Part shown: positions 7,501 to 19,360 of the stretch, in pieces
Layout of the letters: the number at the start of each line of letters is the position of its first letter
Position numbering within the stretch: position 1 is the stretch's first letter
Assembly (NCBI GenBank): GCA_021163765.1
Contig: JAGGTK010000089.1
Coordinates: forward strand, 1 to 47,339
DNA from: a bacterium
GTDB taxonomy: Bacteria > 4484-113
Direction of reading: 5' to 3'
DNA length: 47,339 nucleotides
Notes under the pieces: model-generated
What the model was told of the DNA's origin: nothing
Database searches by the model: none
What the model saw: the letters and a program-made list of their open reading frames with translations, nothing else
Program-made: the position numbers and the translations under genes

Positions 7501-10500
7501 TTGGCAAAGATTAAAGAGGACAGGTTCGCCATAAGTGACGTGCAGCCGTACCCGCTGCCGCCGCTCCTGGAGATTCAGACGAAGTCCTACGAATGGTTCA
7601 TCTTCGAAGGACTCGACGCGGTGTTCCGCGAAATAATGCCCATTGTCAGTAACGACGGCAACTTTGAGCTGAGATTCAATCGCGTAGTCATCAATCTGCC
7701 CAAAAGCACTATCGAGGAATGCCTCAGAAAAGACCTCACCCACACCTGCACCGTCAACGCAACGATGGCGTTTTTCAATAACCGGACCGGCGAGATCAAG
7801 GAGCAGGAGGTATTCATCACCGAGTTGCCGTTCATGACCCGGGACGGGACGTTCATTATCAACGGAGTCGAGCGGGTAATTGTCAGCCAGCTCGTGCGGG
7901 CGCCGGGCGTCTACCTCACGCATGGAGAGCGCCGGACACCCAACGAGAGCGCGCATATGGTGAAGATCATACCTTACCGGGGCGCGTGGCTGCGCTTTGA
8001 GTATGACATCAAGAGCGAAGCCTACCAGGTGCGCCTGGACAGCCCCCGGCGCGTTATTAAGGTACCGATGATCGACTTCCTGATGGCGCTCGGATTTGTG
8101 GTTGACACGGAGCGGGAACAGATATACCTGCCACCAGAAGAAGTGGAATTCGCCCGCGAGCGCTATGGCTTCAATCTCTCATCCGATGCGTGGCCGACGC
8201 CGCATTTCAAGCTGGAAGACCGCATCAACCCCACGCTCCGAATGCGCTCGCAGCACGTCCGCAGCAAGGGAGACGCCCAGAAAGAGATCTGGCGTAAACT
8301 TCATCCAACGGACCCCTACAGCAAGGAGATGCTGGCGGATATGCTGCCGTCGCGCTTCTTTGACCCGCGCCGGTATGACCTTGCTCCTGTTGGCCGCTAC
8401 GTGCTCAACGAGAAGCTCGGACTGGGCATACCCCAAGACCTCACTACGCTCACGCACGCGGATATCCTGGAAGCGTTCCGCTCTCTGTTTATGCTTCAGG
8501 AGTACGCTGACCGCCCGGTAGACGACGTAGACCACCTTAATCTGGAGAATCGCCGCGTTGAGCACATAGGCGAGCTACTGGTGTCCCAGTTCCGCAAGGG
8601 GCTGCTGCGGATGGAGCGCATCGTGCGCGAAAAGATGATGCTGCCCGACGCCGACAAGGAAACACCCAAGACGCTGGTCAACACACGACCCATTATCGGC
8701 GTCGTCAAGGAGTTCTTCGGCAGCTCCCAGATGTCGCAGTTTATGGAGAACCACAATCCTCTGTCAGCTCTCACGCACAAGCGACGCCTTTCGGCGCTCG
8801 GCCCGAAGGGGCTTACCCGTGAAGCGGCGCGGTTTGACTTCCGCGATGTCCACCATTCCCATTACGGAAGAATCTGCCCTATCGAATCGCCGGAGGGCCC
8901 CAACATCGGGCTTATCAGCTCGCTGGCCACCTTTGCGCGGGTGAACGAGTACGGCTTCCTCGAAACGCCCTACTTCGTGGTCAAGGACGGCAAGGTCACC
9001 AGCGATGTCCGCTACTTAACCGCGTATGAGGAAGCCGGGCAGTCCATCGCTTCGTCAATGGTCAAGACCGCCAAGGACGGCACTATCCTGCAGAAAGTCC
9101 TCTATGTCCGCCGGCACGGTTCGTACGAACAGGTGCGCACGGAGAACGTCGCGTTCGTCGAGGTTTCTCCCCAGCAGTTCATCTCCGTCACCACGTCTCT
9201 CATTCCTTTCCTGGAGCACGACGACCCCATCCGCGCCCTTATGGGCTCGAATATGCAGCGCCAGGCTGTGCCGCTCCTCTTTCCGGAAGCGCCCGTAGTC
9301 GGAACAGGCATTGAAAAGAAAATCGCCGAAGACGCCGGCTCACTGCTGATTTCACCGTTCTGCGGCGAGGTTATCGACGTGGACAGCGAGCGCATACGGT
9401 TGCGGAAAGGCGTAGTCTACGACAAGCAAAGCGGCGAGATATTCGACTTCCCGAACCTGGAGAAAGTCGAGCGCGAGGAAGAGCTCACCAAGGACAAGTT
9501 CGATTACCTCTTTAGCCCTCCTGATGTGAGGACGTCGCTCTACAGAGCGGTGCCGTTTCCCGACCGGGCGGTCCGCCGCCTGCGCAAGGATTCCGAGATC
9601 GAGGAACAGATCATTCTGCGAAAGTTCCAGCGCAGCAACCAGGGCACGCTGATCAACAACCGCCCGCGCGTGCGGCAGGGCGACCCCGTCATCAAGGGCG
9701 ACCTCCTTGCGGACACAAGCTCCACCCAGGACGGCGAGCTGGCACTGGGGCAGAATGTGCTCGTTGCGTTCATGTCGTGGCGCGGCTACAACTACGAGGA
9801 CGCTATCCTGGTTGGCGAGCAGCTCATCAAGAAGGATGTATACACCAGCATCCACATCGAGAAATTCGAGTGTGAGGCTCGCAGCACAAAGCTGGGACCG
9901 GAAAAGATCACCCGTGAGATAACGGGAATCCACGAGGAGTACCTGGAGAAGAACCTCGACGACCGGGGGATAGTGCGAATCGGCGCCGAGGTTAAATCCG
10001 GTGATGTCCTGGTGGGCAAAATCACGCCCCGCGGCGAAAGCGACCTGACCGGCGAGGAAAAGCTCATCCGGGCCGTCTTCGGCGATAAAGGCAAGGGCTA
10101 CAAGAATACGCCGCTGAAAGTCCCCCATGGGCAGGAAGGCGTTGTCATCGACACCGCCTACTACTCGCGGAACGACGATATCGACCTGCCCCACAACGTG
10201 GTGGAGATGGCGCGCGTTTTCGTAGCCAAGAAGCGCCGCCTTTCCGTCGGCGACAAGATGGCCGGGCGCCACGGCAACAAGGGTGTGGTCAGCAACATCC
10301 TGCCGGAAGAGGATATGCCGTTCCTTCCTGACGGCAATCCGGTGGATGTGGTCTTCAACCCGCTCGGCGTGCCCTCGCGAATGAACATCGGGCAGCTCCT
10401 CGAAACCCACCTGGGGCTGGCTGCGATAACCGCCGACCGCGACGATGACAAGCTTATCAGGGCCATTCGCAAGGCGCCGGACGACGACGGCCTGGAGCGG

Positions 10501-11139
10501 CACAAGATGGAGGTCCCCACCGAAATCAGGGAAATCCGCTACAAGCGCGCGGCACACCCGCTAAAGGTGGAAAGCCCTGTGTTCCAGTCGCTCAGCGAGG
10601 CCAAGATACGCGCTATGTTCAGTCGCCTTGACCTTCCGCTGGACGGCAAGACCATACTCTACGACGGGCTGTCCGGCGAGCCGTTCAAGGAACGCGTGAC
10701 TGTCGGCGTGATGTACGTGATGAAGCTCAACCACCTGGTGGACGATAAAGTCCACGCACGCTCCACGGGTTCGTACGCCCTGATTACCCAGCAGCCGCTG
10801 GGCGGCAAGGCGCAATTCGGCGGACAGCGGCTGGGCGAGATGGAAGTCTGGGCCCTTGAAGGTTACGGCGCCGCCCACCTGCTTAAGGAGATGCTCACCG
10901 TGAAGAGCGATGACGTCGTGGGGCGCAACCGAACCTACAAGGCCATCGTCGATGGTGAGGTAATCCCTGAACCGGGCGTGCCCGAGTCGTTCCACGTGAT
11001 GATGAACGAGCTCAAGAGCCTGGGGCTTGACGTCTCAATAATCTACGAAGACGAGGAGGACAACATCCTGCTCGCCGAGACCGAAAGCGAGACCCTCGAG
11101 GCCGCAAAGCTGAAAAAGGGGGAGGATATCTTTGAATAG
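7501..11139 (+). CDS. rpoB: RNA polymerase beta subunit
   Basis: 1212 residues, the compact form of beta. I choose the TTG at 7501 ([20 protein letters not shown]) because GGGAGG lies eight bases before it and the protein aligns with the family from there. The longer in-frame GTG at 7441 would make the stem-loop coding. The rifampicin-pocket segment is [22 protein letters not shown] (split here as FGSSQMSQF and [13 protein letters not shown]). Later hallmarks are [19 protein letters not shown]-like [21 protein letters not shown] and the C-terminal [18 protein letters not shown]. It overlaps rpoC by 8 bases. Confidence 0.97.
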   Translation: MAKIKEDRFAISDVQPYPLPPLLEIQTKSYEWFIFEGLDAVFREIMPIVSNDGNFELRFNRVVINLPKSTIEECLRKDLTHTCTVNATMAFFNNRTGEIKEQEVFITELPFMTRDGTFIINGVERVIVSQLVRAPGVYLTHGERRTPNESAHMVKIIPYRGAWLRFEYDIKSEAYQVRLDSPRRVIKVPMIDFLMALGFVVDTEREQIYLPPEEVEFARERYGFNLSSDAWPTPHFKLEDRINPTLRMRSQHVRSKGDAQKEIWRKLHPTDPYSKEMLADMLPSRFFDPRRYDLAPVGRYVLNEKLGLGIPQDLTTLTHADILEAFRSLFMLQEYADRPVDDVDHLNLENRRVEHIGELLVSQFRKGLLRMERIVREKMMLPDADKETPKTLVNTRPIIGVVKEFFGSSQMSQFMENHNPLSALTHKRRLSALGPKGLTREAARFDFRDVHHSHYGRICPIESPEGPNIGLISSLATFARVNEYGFLETPYFVVKDGKVTSDVRYLTAYEEAGQSIASSMVKTAKDGTILQKVLYVRRHGSYEQVRTENVAFVEVSPQQFISVTTSLIPFLEHDDPIRALMGSNMQRQAVPLLFPEAPVVGTGIEKKIAEDAGSLLISPFCGEVIDVDSERIRLRKGVVYDKQSGEIFDFPNLEKVEREEELTKDKFDYLFSPPDVRTSLYRAVPFPDRAVRRLRKDSEIEEQIILRKFQRSNQGTLINNRPRVRQGDPVIKGDLLADTSSTQDGELALGQNVLVAFMSWRGYNYEDAILVGEQLIKKDVYTSIHIEKFECEARSTKLGPEKITREITGIHEEYLEKNLDDRGIVRIGAEVKSGDVLVGKITPRGESDLTGEEKLIRAVFGDKGKGYKNTPLKVPHGQEGVVIDTAYYSRNDDIDLPHNVVEMARVFVAKKRRLSVGDKMAGRHGNKGVVSNILPEEDMPFLPDGNPVDVVFNPLGVPSRMNIGQLLETHLGLAAITADRDDDKLIRAIRKAPDDDGLERHKMEVPTEIREIRYKRAAHPLKVESPVFQSLSEAKIRAMFSRLDLPLDGKTILYDGLSGEPFKERVTVGVMYVMKLNHLVDDKVHARSTGSYALITQQPLGGKAQFGGQRLGEMEVWALEGYGAAHLLKEMLTVKSDDVVGRNRTYKAIVDGEVIPEPGVPESFHVMMNELKSLGLDVSIIYEDEEDNILLAETESETLEAAKLKKGEDIFE

Positions 11140-14100
11140 CTACCGAATGCCATTAAGGTCGCGGGAACGGCAGCCGGAAGGGCGCCATATAAGGGCTATT
11201 CGAATCGGCCTCGCTTCGCCCGAGCGAATCCTTGAATGGTCCCACGGCGAGGTGAAGAAGCCGGAGACTTTCAACTACCGAACGTACAAGCCGGAAAAGG
11301 ACGGGCTGTTCTGCGAGCGCATATTCGGGCCGACCAAGGACTACGAGTGCGCCTGCGGCAAGTACCGCAAACTGCGCTACAAGGGCACGGTGTGCGAGCG
11401 CTGCGGCGTGGAGGTTACATCCTCGCGCGTCCGGCGCGAGCGGATGGGCCACATCCGGCTTGCCAGCCCGGTCGCGCATATCTGGTTTACAAAGTCCATC
11501 CCCAACCGCTTCTCGGCGCTGCTCGGCATTAACGGCAAAGAAGTCGAGAAGGTCATCTACTTCGTCAACTGGCTCGTTGTCTCCAAGGACGACGAGTGGC
11601 TCAGCAAACACCTTCCGCTGATTGGGGATGAAGTCGACAAACGTGTCTCCCAGCTAACTGCCGAGCGAGACAACCTGCGCGACGTGAACCTGGTCTCCTT
11701 TTTTGACCTTGCGCGCTCGGCACCGCACCTGAAGCCGGCAGAAAAGCGGCAGATGACTGAGCTGGAGAAAACCATCAAGGCCACCCGCGCCAAGAAGTAC
11801 GACGAGAAGACTCAGGCCCGCCTGAAGAACCTTGTCCAGCATATCAGCAAGCACGAGTACATCAAAGATTACGACGTGCGTGAGACCGTCCGGGACAAAG
11901 AGACCGGAGAGATCCTAGCGGTCGAGCAGGACTGCGGCCCGTTTACGATTCCGCTGCTCAAAAAACTCATAATGCTGCGGCGCTTCTCCCTTCGACTGGA
12001 GAACCGCAAGAAGACAATTGAGACCGAGAAGCGCCTGGAGGACATTGAGCGCGAGACACGCCAGCTCAAGCAGGCTCTTGAATTGCTCCGAAGCATCAAA
12101 AACCTCGACCGCCTTACCGACCCGCAGCACGAAGACATAAAAGCTCTAATGCGGCTCCTGGAGATCAAAGGCATCTGCGACCTCTCGGCGCACCTCAGCA
12201 TCACCATCGGGGCCCAGGCGATCAAGGAGGTCCTCGCTTCACTGGACCTCGTGCGACTCGAAGCCGACCTGCGACAGGAGCTTGAGGGCGCGTCAAGCCA
12301 GAAGCGGCAGAAGCTGACAAAGCGCCTGAAGATCGTGCGCGCTTTCATCAAGTCGGGCAACCGGCCCGAATGCATGGTGCTCGATATCCTGCCGGTGCTG
12401 CCGCCTGAGCTAAGACCGATGGTGGAGCTGGAAGGCGGGCGGTTTGCCAGTTCCGACCTCAACGACCTTTACCGGCGGGTGATTAACCGCAACAACCGGC
12501 TGAAGAAGCTCATAGATATACGCGCGCCGGAGAGCATCCTGCGCAACGAACGCCGCATGCTGCAAGAAGCCGTGGACTCGCTGATAGACAACGGCCGGCG
12601 CGGACGCAGCGCGGTCTCGGTGAACAACAGGGCCCTTAAGTCGCTTTCGGACATGCTCAAGGGCAAGCAGGGGAGATTCCGCCAGAATCTCCTGGGCAAG
12701 CGGGTGGATTATTCCGGACGCTCCGTGATAGTCGTCGGCCCCAAACTGCGGCTGCACCAGTGCGGCCTGCCGAAATACATGGCGCTTGAGCTGTTCAAGC
12801 CGTTCGTCCTCCATAAGCTGGTTGACCCGGACGAGCCGTCCCAGAACATCGCTACAGCGCGCAAGATGCTGGAGAAGGCCGAGGACGACCGGGTATGGGA
12901 CGCGCTCGAGGAGATATGCCAGGCCCACCCGGTTCTGCTCAACCGCGCGCCGACCCTGCACAGGCTGTCCATGCAGGCCTTCGAGCCGGTGCTTATTGAG
13001 GGCAAAGCGATACAACTCCACCCGCTGGTGTGCGCCGCCTACAACGCGGACTTCGACGGAGACCAGATGGCGGTTCACGTTCCGCTCTCCACGGCAGCCC
13101 AGGCGGAAGCCCGCACCCTGATGCTGTCGGCGAACAACCTGTTCCTCCCCGCTGACGGAAAACCCATCATCAGCCCAACGCACGATATGGTGCTTGGCAC
13201 TTACTACATCACCCAGACACCCGACGGCGCACAGCCCCACGCCGAGGCGGCCAAGAGCTTCACGTCCACCAACGAAGCACTCACAGCCTACGCAAACGGC
13301 GTTATTACAATCCACGAGCCGATCAAGGTGCTCATCCCCCTGCCGCTGATGTTCGAAGACGACTTCACTGTCCCGCCGGCCGCACAGGATACTCCCGCTT
13401 TCACTATTGCCGGCCGCGTTATCTTTAACGACGCCCTAATCAGCCTGCAGGACGAGCTGGACATCCCCGAAGACGAGCGCCTGCCTTACTTCAACTACGC
13501 CATCGATCGTGGCGCACTGGCCAACATAATCTCTCACGCCTACCAGAAGCTGGGGCAGAGGTTTACCGTGATGCTCGTGGACACGCTCAAGAACCTCGGA
13601 TTTGAGATGGCCACGGTTGGCGGCGTCACTATCGGCATACATGACATCACCATACCAGCGAGCAAGGAAAGCATCCTGGAGAAGGCGCAGAAGCTGTCCG
13701 ATGAAGTCTGGAGCAAATTCCACAAGGAACTCATCACGCGCAAAGAGAAGGACGACGAGGTTACCCGCACGTGGGACCAAGCGACGAAGGAACTCACAAA
13801 GGCGATGAAGGAGAACTTCGCGGTCCTGAATCCCGTGTTTATGATGGAAGAATCCGGCGCGCGCGGCAAGATTGACCAGGTGCGGCAGCTTGCGGCGATG
13901 CGCGGCCTGCTCGTCGGCCCAACCGGCCGCGTGCTGGATATTCCCATCCGCAGCAACTTCCGCGAGGGCCTCTCGGTCTTCGAGTACTTCATCTCGACGC
14001 ACGGCGGGCGCAAGGGCCTGGTGGACACGGCACTGAAAACCGCAGACTCGGGATACCTCACGCGGCGTCTCGTTGACGTGGCCGTCGATGTGTCAGTCAC

Positions 14101-15532
14101 GGAGGCGGACTGCAAGACGCGCGACGGAATCGAGATTGAACTTCACGGCGCCCGCATGGACAGTGTCAAGAAGGCCAGGAAAGCCCTCGTCGGGCGAGTG
14201 CTTGCCGAGGCCCTCAAGAAACCGAAGACGGGAAAAGTGCTGTTCAAGCGGGGAACCGAACTCACGCCAGCGATAGTTGACCAGATTTACGCCTGCGGAG
14301 CCGCCTCGGTGAAGGTGCGCTCGGTTCTAACCTGCGCTTCGCCCAAGGGCGTATGCGCTAAATGCTATGGCTGGGACCTTGCAGCCGGGCACCTGGCGGA
14401 GATTGGAGACCCCGTCGGGGTCATTGCGGCCCAGAGCATCGGCGAGCCGGGAACCCAGCTTACGATGCGCACGTTCCACACCGGCGGCGTTAAAGGCCGC
14501 GACATCACACAGGGCTTGCCCTACGTGGAGAGCCTGTTTGAAGTGCGCGGGGCAAAGGAGCCCAGCATCCTCGCTGAACGCGAGGGCGTGGTGAAGGATA
14601 TCACCAAGGTGCTTTATGAGCGCGTTATCATCCAAGACCCGGAGGGTTATTCCGAGCGCGCCTATGTCATCCTGCGCGATGAAGATGAAAGGCTGCCTAT
14701 CACGTTCCGCAAGCCAGTGAAACGCGGCGACCCGCTCGACCCACACGGGGAAATCCTCACGGACATCGGCGGCATAGTTACCCAGCTCTACACGGACTAC
14801 AAGCGGACTTTCCACCGGATCACCGTCGAGCATCCTGACGGCACGGAGAAAATCTACGAGACTCCGCACGAAAACCGCCAGCCCATCAACAAAGAAAGGA
14901 TGCCACTCAGAGTCGGCGATCTCATTGAGCGGGCCCAGCCGCTGTGCGAGGGCAACCTGGATGTGAAAAAGTACCACCAGCTCGTCAGTGACCTCAAGAC
15001 CCAGCATTACCTGGTCAACACGGTCCAGGATATTTACGAATCGCAGAACGTCAACACCAACTCCAAGCATATCGAGATCATCGCCAAGCAGATGATCAAG
15101 TATGTCGAAATCACCTCCCGCGGCGACTGCGTGGACTACTTTGAAGGAGATATCATACCGCGAACGAAGTTCGATGCCATCTGCGAAATGCTGAAGCAGA
15201 AAGGCCTTAAGCTGCCCAAGGCGAAGAGCCTCTTGCAGGGCATCTCCAAGGCCTCGCTTACCACAGACTCCTGGCTTGCCGGCGCGTCCTTCCAGGAGAC
15301 AACTCGCGTCCTGACCCGGGCGGCCATCGAGGGCATGAGAGACGAGCTGCGAGGCATCAAGGAGAATGTCATCATCGGCTCCCTTATCCCCGTTGGCACG
15401 GGCCTTAAGCAGCGAGAGGTACGCGCCGAACTGCGCCGCGGCTCGCCAATCAGCAGGGAGGTTCTCACGGAGTTCTTCGCTGCAGAAGAGAAGGAGCCGC
15501 CGCCGGAGGTGGACGAAACCTCCATATTCTAA
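11132..15532 (+). CDS. rpoC: RNA polymerase beta' subunit
   Basis: 1466 residues. The start is a TTG at 11132 inside the end of rpoB, six bases after GGAGG. Zinc finger 1 is at about 73-91 ([19 protein letters not shown]), the catalytic NADFDGD motif is at about 638-644, and the second zinc site has a C near residue 993 and [11 protein letters not shown] at about 1068-1078. The trigger-loop and bridge-helix region follows with [19 protein letters not shown]. Between the first zinc finger and the lid region (about residues 150-350) there is a charged helical segment longer than in B. subtilis beta'. The overlap with rpoB ensures coupled synthesis. Confidence 0.97.
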   Translation: MNSYRMPLRSRERQPEGRHIRAIRIGLASPERILEWSHGEVKKPETFNYRTYKPEKDGLFCERIFGPTKDYECACGKYRKLRYKGTVCERCGVEVTSSRVRRERMGHIRLASPVAHIWFTKSIPNRFSALLGINGKEVEKVIYFVNWLVVSKDDEWLSKHLPLIGDEVDKRVSQLTAERDNLRDVNLVSFFDLARSAPHLKPAEKRQMTELEKTIKATRAKKYDEKTQARLKNLVQHISKHEYIKDYDVRETVRDKETGEILAVEQDCGPFTIPLLKKLIMLRRFSLRLENRKKTIETEKRLEDIERETRQLKQALELLRSIKNLDRLTDPQHEDIKALMRLLEIKGICDLSAHLSITIGAQAIKEVLASLDLVRLEADLRQELEGASSQKRQKLTKRLKIVRAFIKSGNRPECMVLDILPVLPPELRPMVELEGGRFASSDLNDLYRRVINRNNRLKKLIDIRAPESILRNERRMLQEAVDSLIDNGRRGRSAVSVNNRALKSLSDMLKGKQGRFRQNLLGKRVDYSGRSVIVVGPKLRLHQCGLPKYMALELFKPFVLHKLVDPDEPSQNIATARKMLEKAEDDRVWDALEEICQAHPVLLNRAPTLHRLSMQAFEPVLIEGKAIQLHPLVCAAYNADFDGDQMAVHVPLSTAAQAEARTLMLSANNLFLPADGKPIISPTHDMVLGTYYITQTPDGAQPHAEAAKSFTSTNEALTAYANGVITIHEPIKVLIPLPLMFEDDFTVPPAAQDTPAFTIAGRVIFNDALISLQDELDIPEDERLPYFNYAIDRGALANIISHAYQKLGQRFTVMLVDTLKNLGFEMATVGGVTIGIHDITIPASKESILEKAQKLSDEVWSKFHKELITRKEKDDEVTRTWDQATKELTKAMKENFAVLNPVFMMEESGARGKIDQVRQLAAMRGLLVGPTGRVLDIPIRSNFREGLSVFEYFISTHGGRKGLVDTALKTADSGYLTRRLVDVAVDVSVTEADCKTRDGIEIELHGARMDSVKKARKALVGRVLAEALKKPKTGKVLFKRGTELTPAIVDQIYACGAASVKVRSVLTCASPKGVCAKCYGWDLAAGHLAEIGDPVGVIAAQSIGEPGTQLTMRTFHTGGVKGRDITQGLPYVESLFEVRGAKEPSILAEREGVVKDITKVLYERVIIQDPEGYSERAYVILRDEDERLPITFRKPVKRGDPLDPHGEILTDIGGIVTQLYTDYKRTFHRITVEHPDGTEKIYETPHENRQPINKERMPLRVGDLIERAQPLCEGNLDVKKYHQLVSDLKTQHYLVNTVQDIYESQNVNTNSKHIEIIAKQMIKYVEITSRGDCVDYFEGDIIPRTKFDAICEMLKQKGLKLPKAKSLLQGISKASLTTDSWLAGASFQETTRVLTRAAIEGMRDELRGIKENVIIGSLIPVGTGLKQREVRAELRRGSPISREVLTEFFAAEEKEPPPEVDETSIF

Positions 15533-15546
15533 GATACGGCTGGATT

Positions 15547-15981
15547 ATGGGCATCTGGGTTGCCATACTGCGGTTCTTCGGCCTGGTGGAACCGGCCGAA
15601 GAAGAGGTGATAGATTATCCCGCGCCGGAGCCCAAGCCTCCGCCTGAGCCCGCACCGCAGGTGCTGGACTACAAGAAGGAGGCACTCAAGCCCCAACCGG
15701 TGCGCATCGCTGTTGTCCGACCCGAGCTGAACCGGCACGGTCGGGTGACATTCTCACTCTCGGTATACACGGAAAACCTGCGCGAAGGATACATATTGCT
15801 GGTGGACGTCGGCAAGATAGTAAACCAGAACCGTGAGGAAGCGCGCCGCATCATAAACTTCCTCTCCGGGGTCGTCCAGGCTATTAACGGAAGGCGGCGC
15901 GAGATCGGGCCAAACCTTTACCTCTTCGCACCGCCAAACGTCCAAATCAAAGGAGACATTCTTCGTGACGAGGAGCCCTGA
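15547..15981 (+). CDS. sepF: SepF-like cell division protein
   Basis: 144 residues. SepF links FtsZ polymers to the membrane in bacteria that often lack ZipA, and sometimes FtsA. Here the N-terminus (MGIWVAILRFFGLVEP) can form the membrane-inserting amphipathic helix. A proline/glutamate-rich linker (about 18-45) follows, then the SepF core with DVGKIVNQNREEARRIINFL and GPNLYLFAPPNVQI, matching the family's dimer and FtsZ-binding fold. Position 14 bases after rpoC and 14 before RNase J implies co-transcription with RNA polymerase. A ribosome-binding site is not obvious. Confidence 0.85.
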   Translation: MGIWVAILRFFGLVEPAEEEVIDYPAPEPKPPPEPAPQVLDYKKEALKPQPVRIAVVRPELNRHGRVTFSLSVYTENLREGYILLVDVGKIVNQNREEARRIINFLSGVVQAINGRRREIGPNLYLFAPPNVQIKGDILRDEEP

Positions 15982-15995
15982 TACAGGCTGACGCA

Positions 15996-17717
15996 ATGGG
16001 GAAGAACAAAAAAATTCGGCTGGTCTGCCTTGGCGGGATCGGGGAAATAGGGAAAAACTGCAACGTTGTTGAATACGGCAACAGCGCAGTGCTTGTCGAC
16101 TGCGGACTGAGTTTCCCCGATGCCCACATGCTCGGCGTTGATCTCGTAATCCCGGACTTCACCTACCTGCTGCGCAACCGCCATAAGCTGAAGGCGGTTG
16201 TCCTGACGCACGGCCATGAGGATCACATCGGCGCCCTGCCGTACCTGTTGCAGGATATGGTGCCACCGGCAATCTACGGAACGACGCTAACCCTGGGGCT
16301 GGTGCGCTCGAAGCTGAGCGAATTCACGCTTCCGGACGTGGATATCCCGTTTCACGAGATTGAAGCGGGCGACCGCATTGATATCGATGACCGGCTCCAG
16401 ATTGAGACGTTCCACGTCGCACACTCCATCCCCGACGGCCTAGCGCTGGCCATCCACACTCCAGGCGGAACCATCGTTCATTCGGGCGATTTCAAGCTGG
16501 ACCGCAGTCCTATCGACAACCTGCCAACCGACATTGAGGGCATCGAAAAGGTCTGCAAGGAACGCGATATCCTCGCCCTGATGGTCGACACCACGAACAT
16601 CGAGCGCCCCGGATGGACCGGCTCGGAAGCCGAAGTCGGACCTGCACTCGCGGAACACTTCAGCACGCACAAAGGCCGCATCTTTATCACCACCTTTGCC
16701 AGCAACATACACCGCATCCAGCAGGTGTTGGACCTGGCCGAGGAATTCGGGCGCAAGGTGTTCCTTGCCGGCCGCACCATGCTCAAGAACGTCGAAATGG
16801 CTCGTGCTCAGGGCTACCTCCGCGTACCGGAGAACATCCTGATTCACCCGGACGAGCTCAACAACATCCCGCCGCGCAGAGTCGTAGTTCTGGCCACAGG
16901 CAGCCAGGGCGAGCCTATGGCAGCGCTCTCACAGATCTCGCGTGACGAGCACCGCTTTGTGAGCATCCACGACGACGATCTGGTCATATTCTCCGCCAGC
17001 CCCATCCCCGGCAACGAGACCTACATCTTCACGGTCATCAATGACCTGTTCAAGCTAGGAGCAGAGGTCGTCTACGGGCTGGAAGCCGGAGTCCACGTCT
17101 CCGGCCACGCCTCGCGCGAAGAGATAAAGATGCTGTTTGAGGCGGTAAAGCCGCGTTACGTCATACCTGTCCATTCGCAGTTCCGCCATCAGATGTTATT
17201 CCGCAAGCTGGTGGAGGATTGGAATCACAAGCCTCAAAGCGTAATCATCATGGGAGTGGGCGACGTCCTGGCGATGGACAAGAGCGAATACGAAATGACC
17301 GAGAAGGTGAAGGCCGGAGAGATCTTCATTGACGGCCTGTCGGTGGGCAGCGTGAGCTCGCGCATCCTTAACGAGCGCTCAATGCTGGCCGAGGACGGAG
17401 TGGTGCTCTACACTCTCGTGCTTGATGAATCGGGCGACCACATTCTCAGCGGGCCGACACTGAAGTCGCGCGGCTTCCTGCAAGAACGCCAGAATCCCGA
17501 ACTTTACGAGGAATTGCGCCAGGTGCTGTCAGAATCGCTGTTCCATAACCGCCTGAGGAGCCGGGCCCACCAGTTGCAGTTGCGCAACAACCTGGCAAAC
17601 GCCCTTCAGCGCCATATCTTCCGCAGGCTGGGACTCAACCCGACCATCGTCGGGACCGTGCTGCACCTGCGACCGGACAAGCCGGGCAAGAACCCGCCGG
17701 ACGGCGGAGATGACTAG
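15996..17717 (+). CDS. rnj: Ribonuclease J
   Basis: 573 residues, normal for RNase J. This is a metallo-beta-lactamase/beta-CASP nuclease with 5'-3' exonuclease and endonuclease activity in mRNA decay and rRNA maturation. The zinc motif HGHEDHIG is at about 74-81, further ligands lie in HSGDFKLD, the beta-CASP domain includes FASNIHRIQQ, and a late SGHASREE matches the conserved HxSGHA region. Presence of RNase J is typical of Gram-positive-like RNA decay machinery. It ends in TAGTG, overlapping the next gene. Confidence 0.95.
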   Translation: MGKNKKIRLVCLGGIGEIGKNCNVVEYGNSAVLVDCGLSFPDAHMLGVDLVIPDFTYLLRNRHKLKAVVLTHGHEDHIGALPYLLQDMVPPAIYGTTLTLGLVRSKLSEFTLPDVDIPFHEIEAGDRIDIDDRLQIETFHVAHSIPDGLALAIHTPGGTIVHSGDFKLDRSPIDNLPTDIEGIEKVCKERDILALMVDTTNIERPGWTGSEAEVGPALAEHFSTHKGRIFITTFASNIHRIQQVLDLAEEFGRKVFLAGRTMLKNVEMARAQGYLRVPENILIHPDELNNIPPRRVVVLATGSQGEPMAALSQISRDEHRFVSIHDDDLVIFSASPIPGNETYIFTVINDLFKLGAEVVYGLEAGVHVSGHASREEIKMLFEAVKPRYVIPVHSQFRHQMLFRKLVEDWNHKPQSVIIMGVGDVLAMDKSEYEMTEKVKAGEIFIDGLSVGSVSSRILNERSMLAEDGVVLYTLVLDESGDHILSGPTLKSRGFLQERQNPELYEELRQVLSESLFHNRLRSRAHQLQLRNNLANALQRHIFRRLGLNPTIVGTVLHLRPDKPGKNPPDGGDD

Positions 17718-18532
17718 TGGGCAGCTATTTCCAGTTGCTGGTACTGGGCATTGTCCAGGGGCTGACCGAATTCCTGCCGGTCAGTTCCTCGGGCCACCTG
17801 GTGCTGGCGCAAAATCTGACCGGTTTCGATCCTCCCGGCGTACTGACAGAAGTATCCCTGCACATGGCGACGCTCATCGCAGTGCTAGCCTATTTCCGCC
17901 GCGACCTGGCCGCGCTATTCCTGGTGCGCCGCGAGACCATAGCGCTCCGGGGCACCTACCTTTTTTATCTCGGCCTCGCCACGACGGCCACGCTGGCGCT
18001 GATCTACCCCTTCCGGCACCTGCTGGAGGCTCTGACGGAAGGGCGCACGGCGATGCTGGCCCTGGTGGCCACGTTTACCGCAACCGCAGCAGTGATGTTC
18101 GCCATTGACGCCCTGCTGCGCTCACCGCGCGCACGGGTAAGCGAGGTCACGCGGCTGGGCTGGCTTCCGACCGTCGTCATCGGGCTGACCCAGGGGGTCG
18201 CGGCGCTGCCGGGCATCTCCCGGAGCGGCACCACCATCTTTATGGGCGTGCTCCTGGGGCTGAAGCGCGAGGAGGCGGCGCGTTTTTCCTTCCTGCTGTT
18301 CATACCGGCGGCGGTTGTGGCGATGGCGTACGAGCTCTTTCAGGTCGGCTCAGGCGAACTTGCATTCCCCAGGGAACTCGTCGGCCCGCTGCTCCTGGGC
18401 TGCCTGGCGGCACTGGCAAGCGGCATTGCGGCAATTCACCTTCTTCTGATGCTCCTTCAGCGTGCAAGGCTGCGATGGTTCGGCGTCTATCTGCTGATTC
18501 TTGCGGCGTTTACGCTCCTGAGAACGCTGTAG
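17717..18532 (+). CDS. uppP: Undecaprenyl-diphosphatase (BacA/UppP)
   Basis: 271 residues, polytopic membrane protein. It dephosphorylates undecaprenyl diphosphate on the outer face of the plasma membrane to recycle the lipid carrier for peptidoglycan and other wall polymers. Both signature segments are present: QGLTEFLPVSSSGHL (about 14-28) and ALPGISRSGTTI (about 163-174). About seven or eight hydrophobic helices are visible. The start is a GTG that shares one base with the RNase J stop. Overexpression of this family gives bacitracin resistance in known bacteria. Confidence 0.96.
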   Translation: MGSYFQLLVLGIVQGLTEFLPVSSSGHLVLAQNLTGFDPPGVLTEVSLHMATLIAVLAYFRRDLAALFLVRRETIALRGTYLFYLGLATTATLALIYPFRHLLEALTEGRTAMLALVATFTATAAVMFAIDALLRSPRARVSEVTRLGWLPTVVIGLTQGVAALPGISRSGTTIFMGVLLGLKREEAARFSFLLFIPAAVVAMAYELFQVGSGELAFPRELVGPLLLGCLAALASGIAAIHLLLMLLQRARLRWFGVYLLILAAFTLLRTL

Positions 18533-18571
18533 CCGGATGCGCCGAATCCACCTTCCCGAGACGCCTAAAGC

Positions 18572-19360
18572 ATGAAAATGCGTTCGCAAATCACTATCCT
18601 GAGTGCTAAGATTCGTCCGTTGGCGGAATCTCTTGACGTACTCGGGCTCCCGGTATTCGTCGGGAGCAGGCAGAAGGCGCTCATTGCCATCGGTGACCGG
18701 ATGGCCGAGGGCATCAGTACGCATATCGTAACCCTGAACTCAGAGATGGTCGTGAACGCACGCAAGGAACCCCAGTTCAGGGAGATCCTGCGCAGCGCCG
18801 ATATCATCATGCCCGACGGCGTGGGCGTTGTCTGGGCCGCGAGATTCCTGCGCCGCAAGCGGCTGCCCCGCCTCCCCGGCATAGACCTCGCCGAGGGAAT
18901 TCTGCGCACAGCGGAACTGGCCGGACAGTCGGTGTATCTGCTCGGAGCACGGCCAAACATCAACACCGCAGCACGCCAGCGCGTGGAGTCGCAATACCCG
19001 CGCCTGCGCATTGTCGGCAGCCATCACGGGTACTTCCAGGGCCAGGAAGAGAAGGTAATACAGGATATCATCGAGAGCCGCGCCGAAATACTGCTTGTGG
19101 GAATGGGCTCGCCGGGGCAGGAGTACTTTATCGCCCGCACGCGGAATCGCCTTCCGTGCCTGCTTATGATGGGCATCGGGGGCAGTTTTGACGTGTGGGC
19201 GGGCCACCGCAGGCGCGCCGCAAGGTGGATGCGGTCCCTGGGACTGGAGTGGCTGCATCGTACAATAGTTGATGTGCGACGCTGGCGGCGGCTCGGATTT
19301 ATACCATCCTTCCTCTGGATGGTGTTCACCGCCAAGCTCTCCGGACGGCAGGCCGCATGA
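18572..19360 (+). CDS. WecG/TagA/CpsF-family glycosyltransferase
   Basis: 262 residues. The family (GT26) transfers N-acetylmannosamine or related sugars to lipid-linked acceptors in teichoic acid, capsule or common-antigen synthesis. Core motifs are THIVTLNSEMVVNAR, ADIIMPDGVGVVWAAR, LLGARP and GMGSPGQEYFI, then GIGGSFDVWAG. The N-terminus from 18572 is about 20 residues longer than usual and the ribosome-binding site is weak. A later start is possible, but no better one is seen. It follows uppP by 39 bases and overlaps ftsE (ATGA). The exact acceptor cannot be read from sequence. Confidence 0.9.
   Translation: MKMRSQITILSAKIRPLAESLDVLGLPVFVGSRQKALIAIGDRMAEGISTHIVTLNSEMVVNARKEPQFREILRSADIIMPDGVGVVWAARFLRRKRLPRLPGIDLAEGILRTAELAGQSVYLLGARPNINTAARQRVESQYPRLRIVGSHHGYFQGQEEKVIQDIIESRAEILLVGMGSPGQEYFIARTRNRLPCLLMMGIGGSFDVWAGHRRRAARWMRSLGLEWLHRTIVDVRRWRRLGFIPSFLWMVFTAKLSGRQAA

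Noticed and set aside
9352..10557. A 401-codon open frame on the minus strand opposite rpoB
   Set aside because: The plus strand there is unmistakable RpoB; the antisense frame has no family features and is a by-product of high G+C codon usage.
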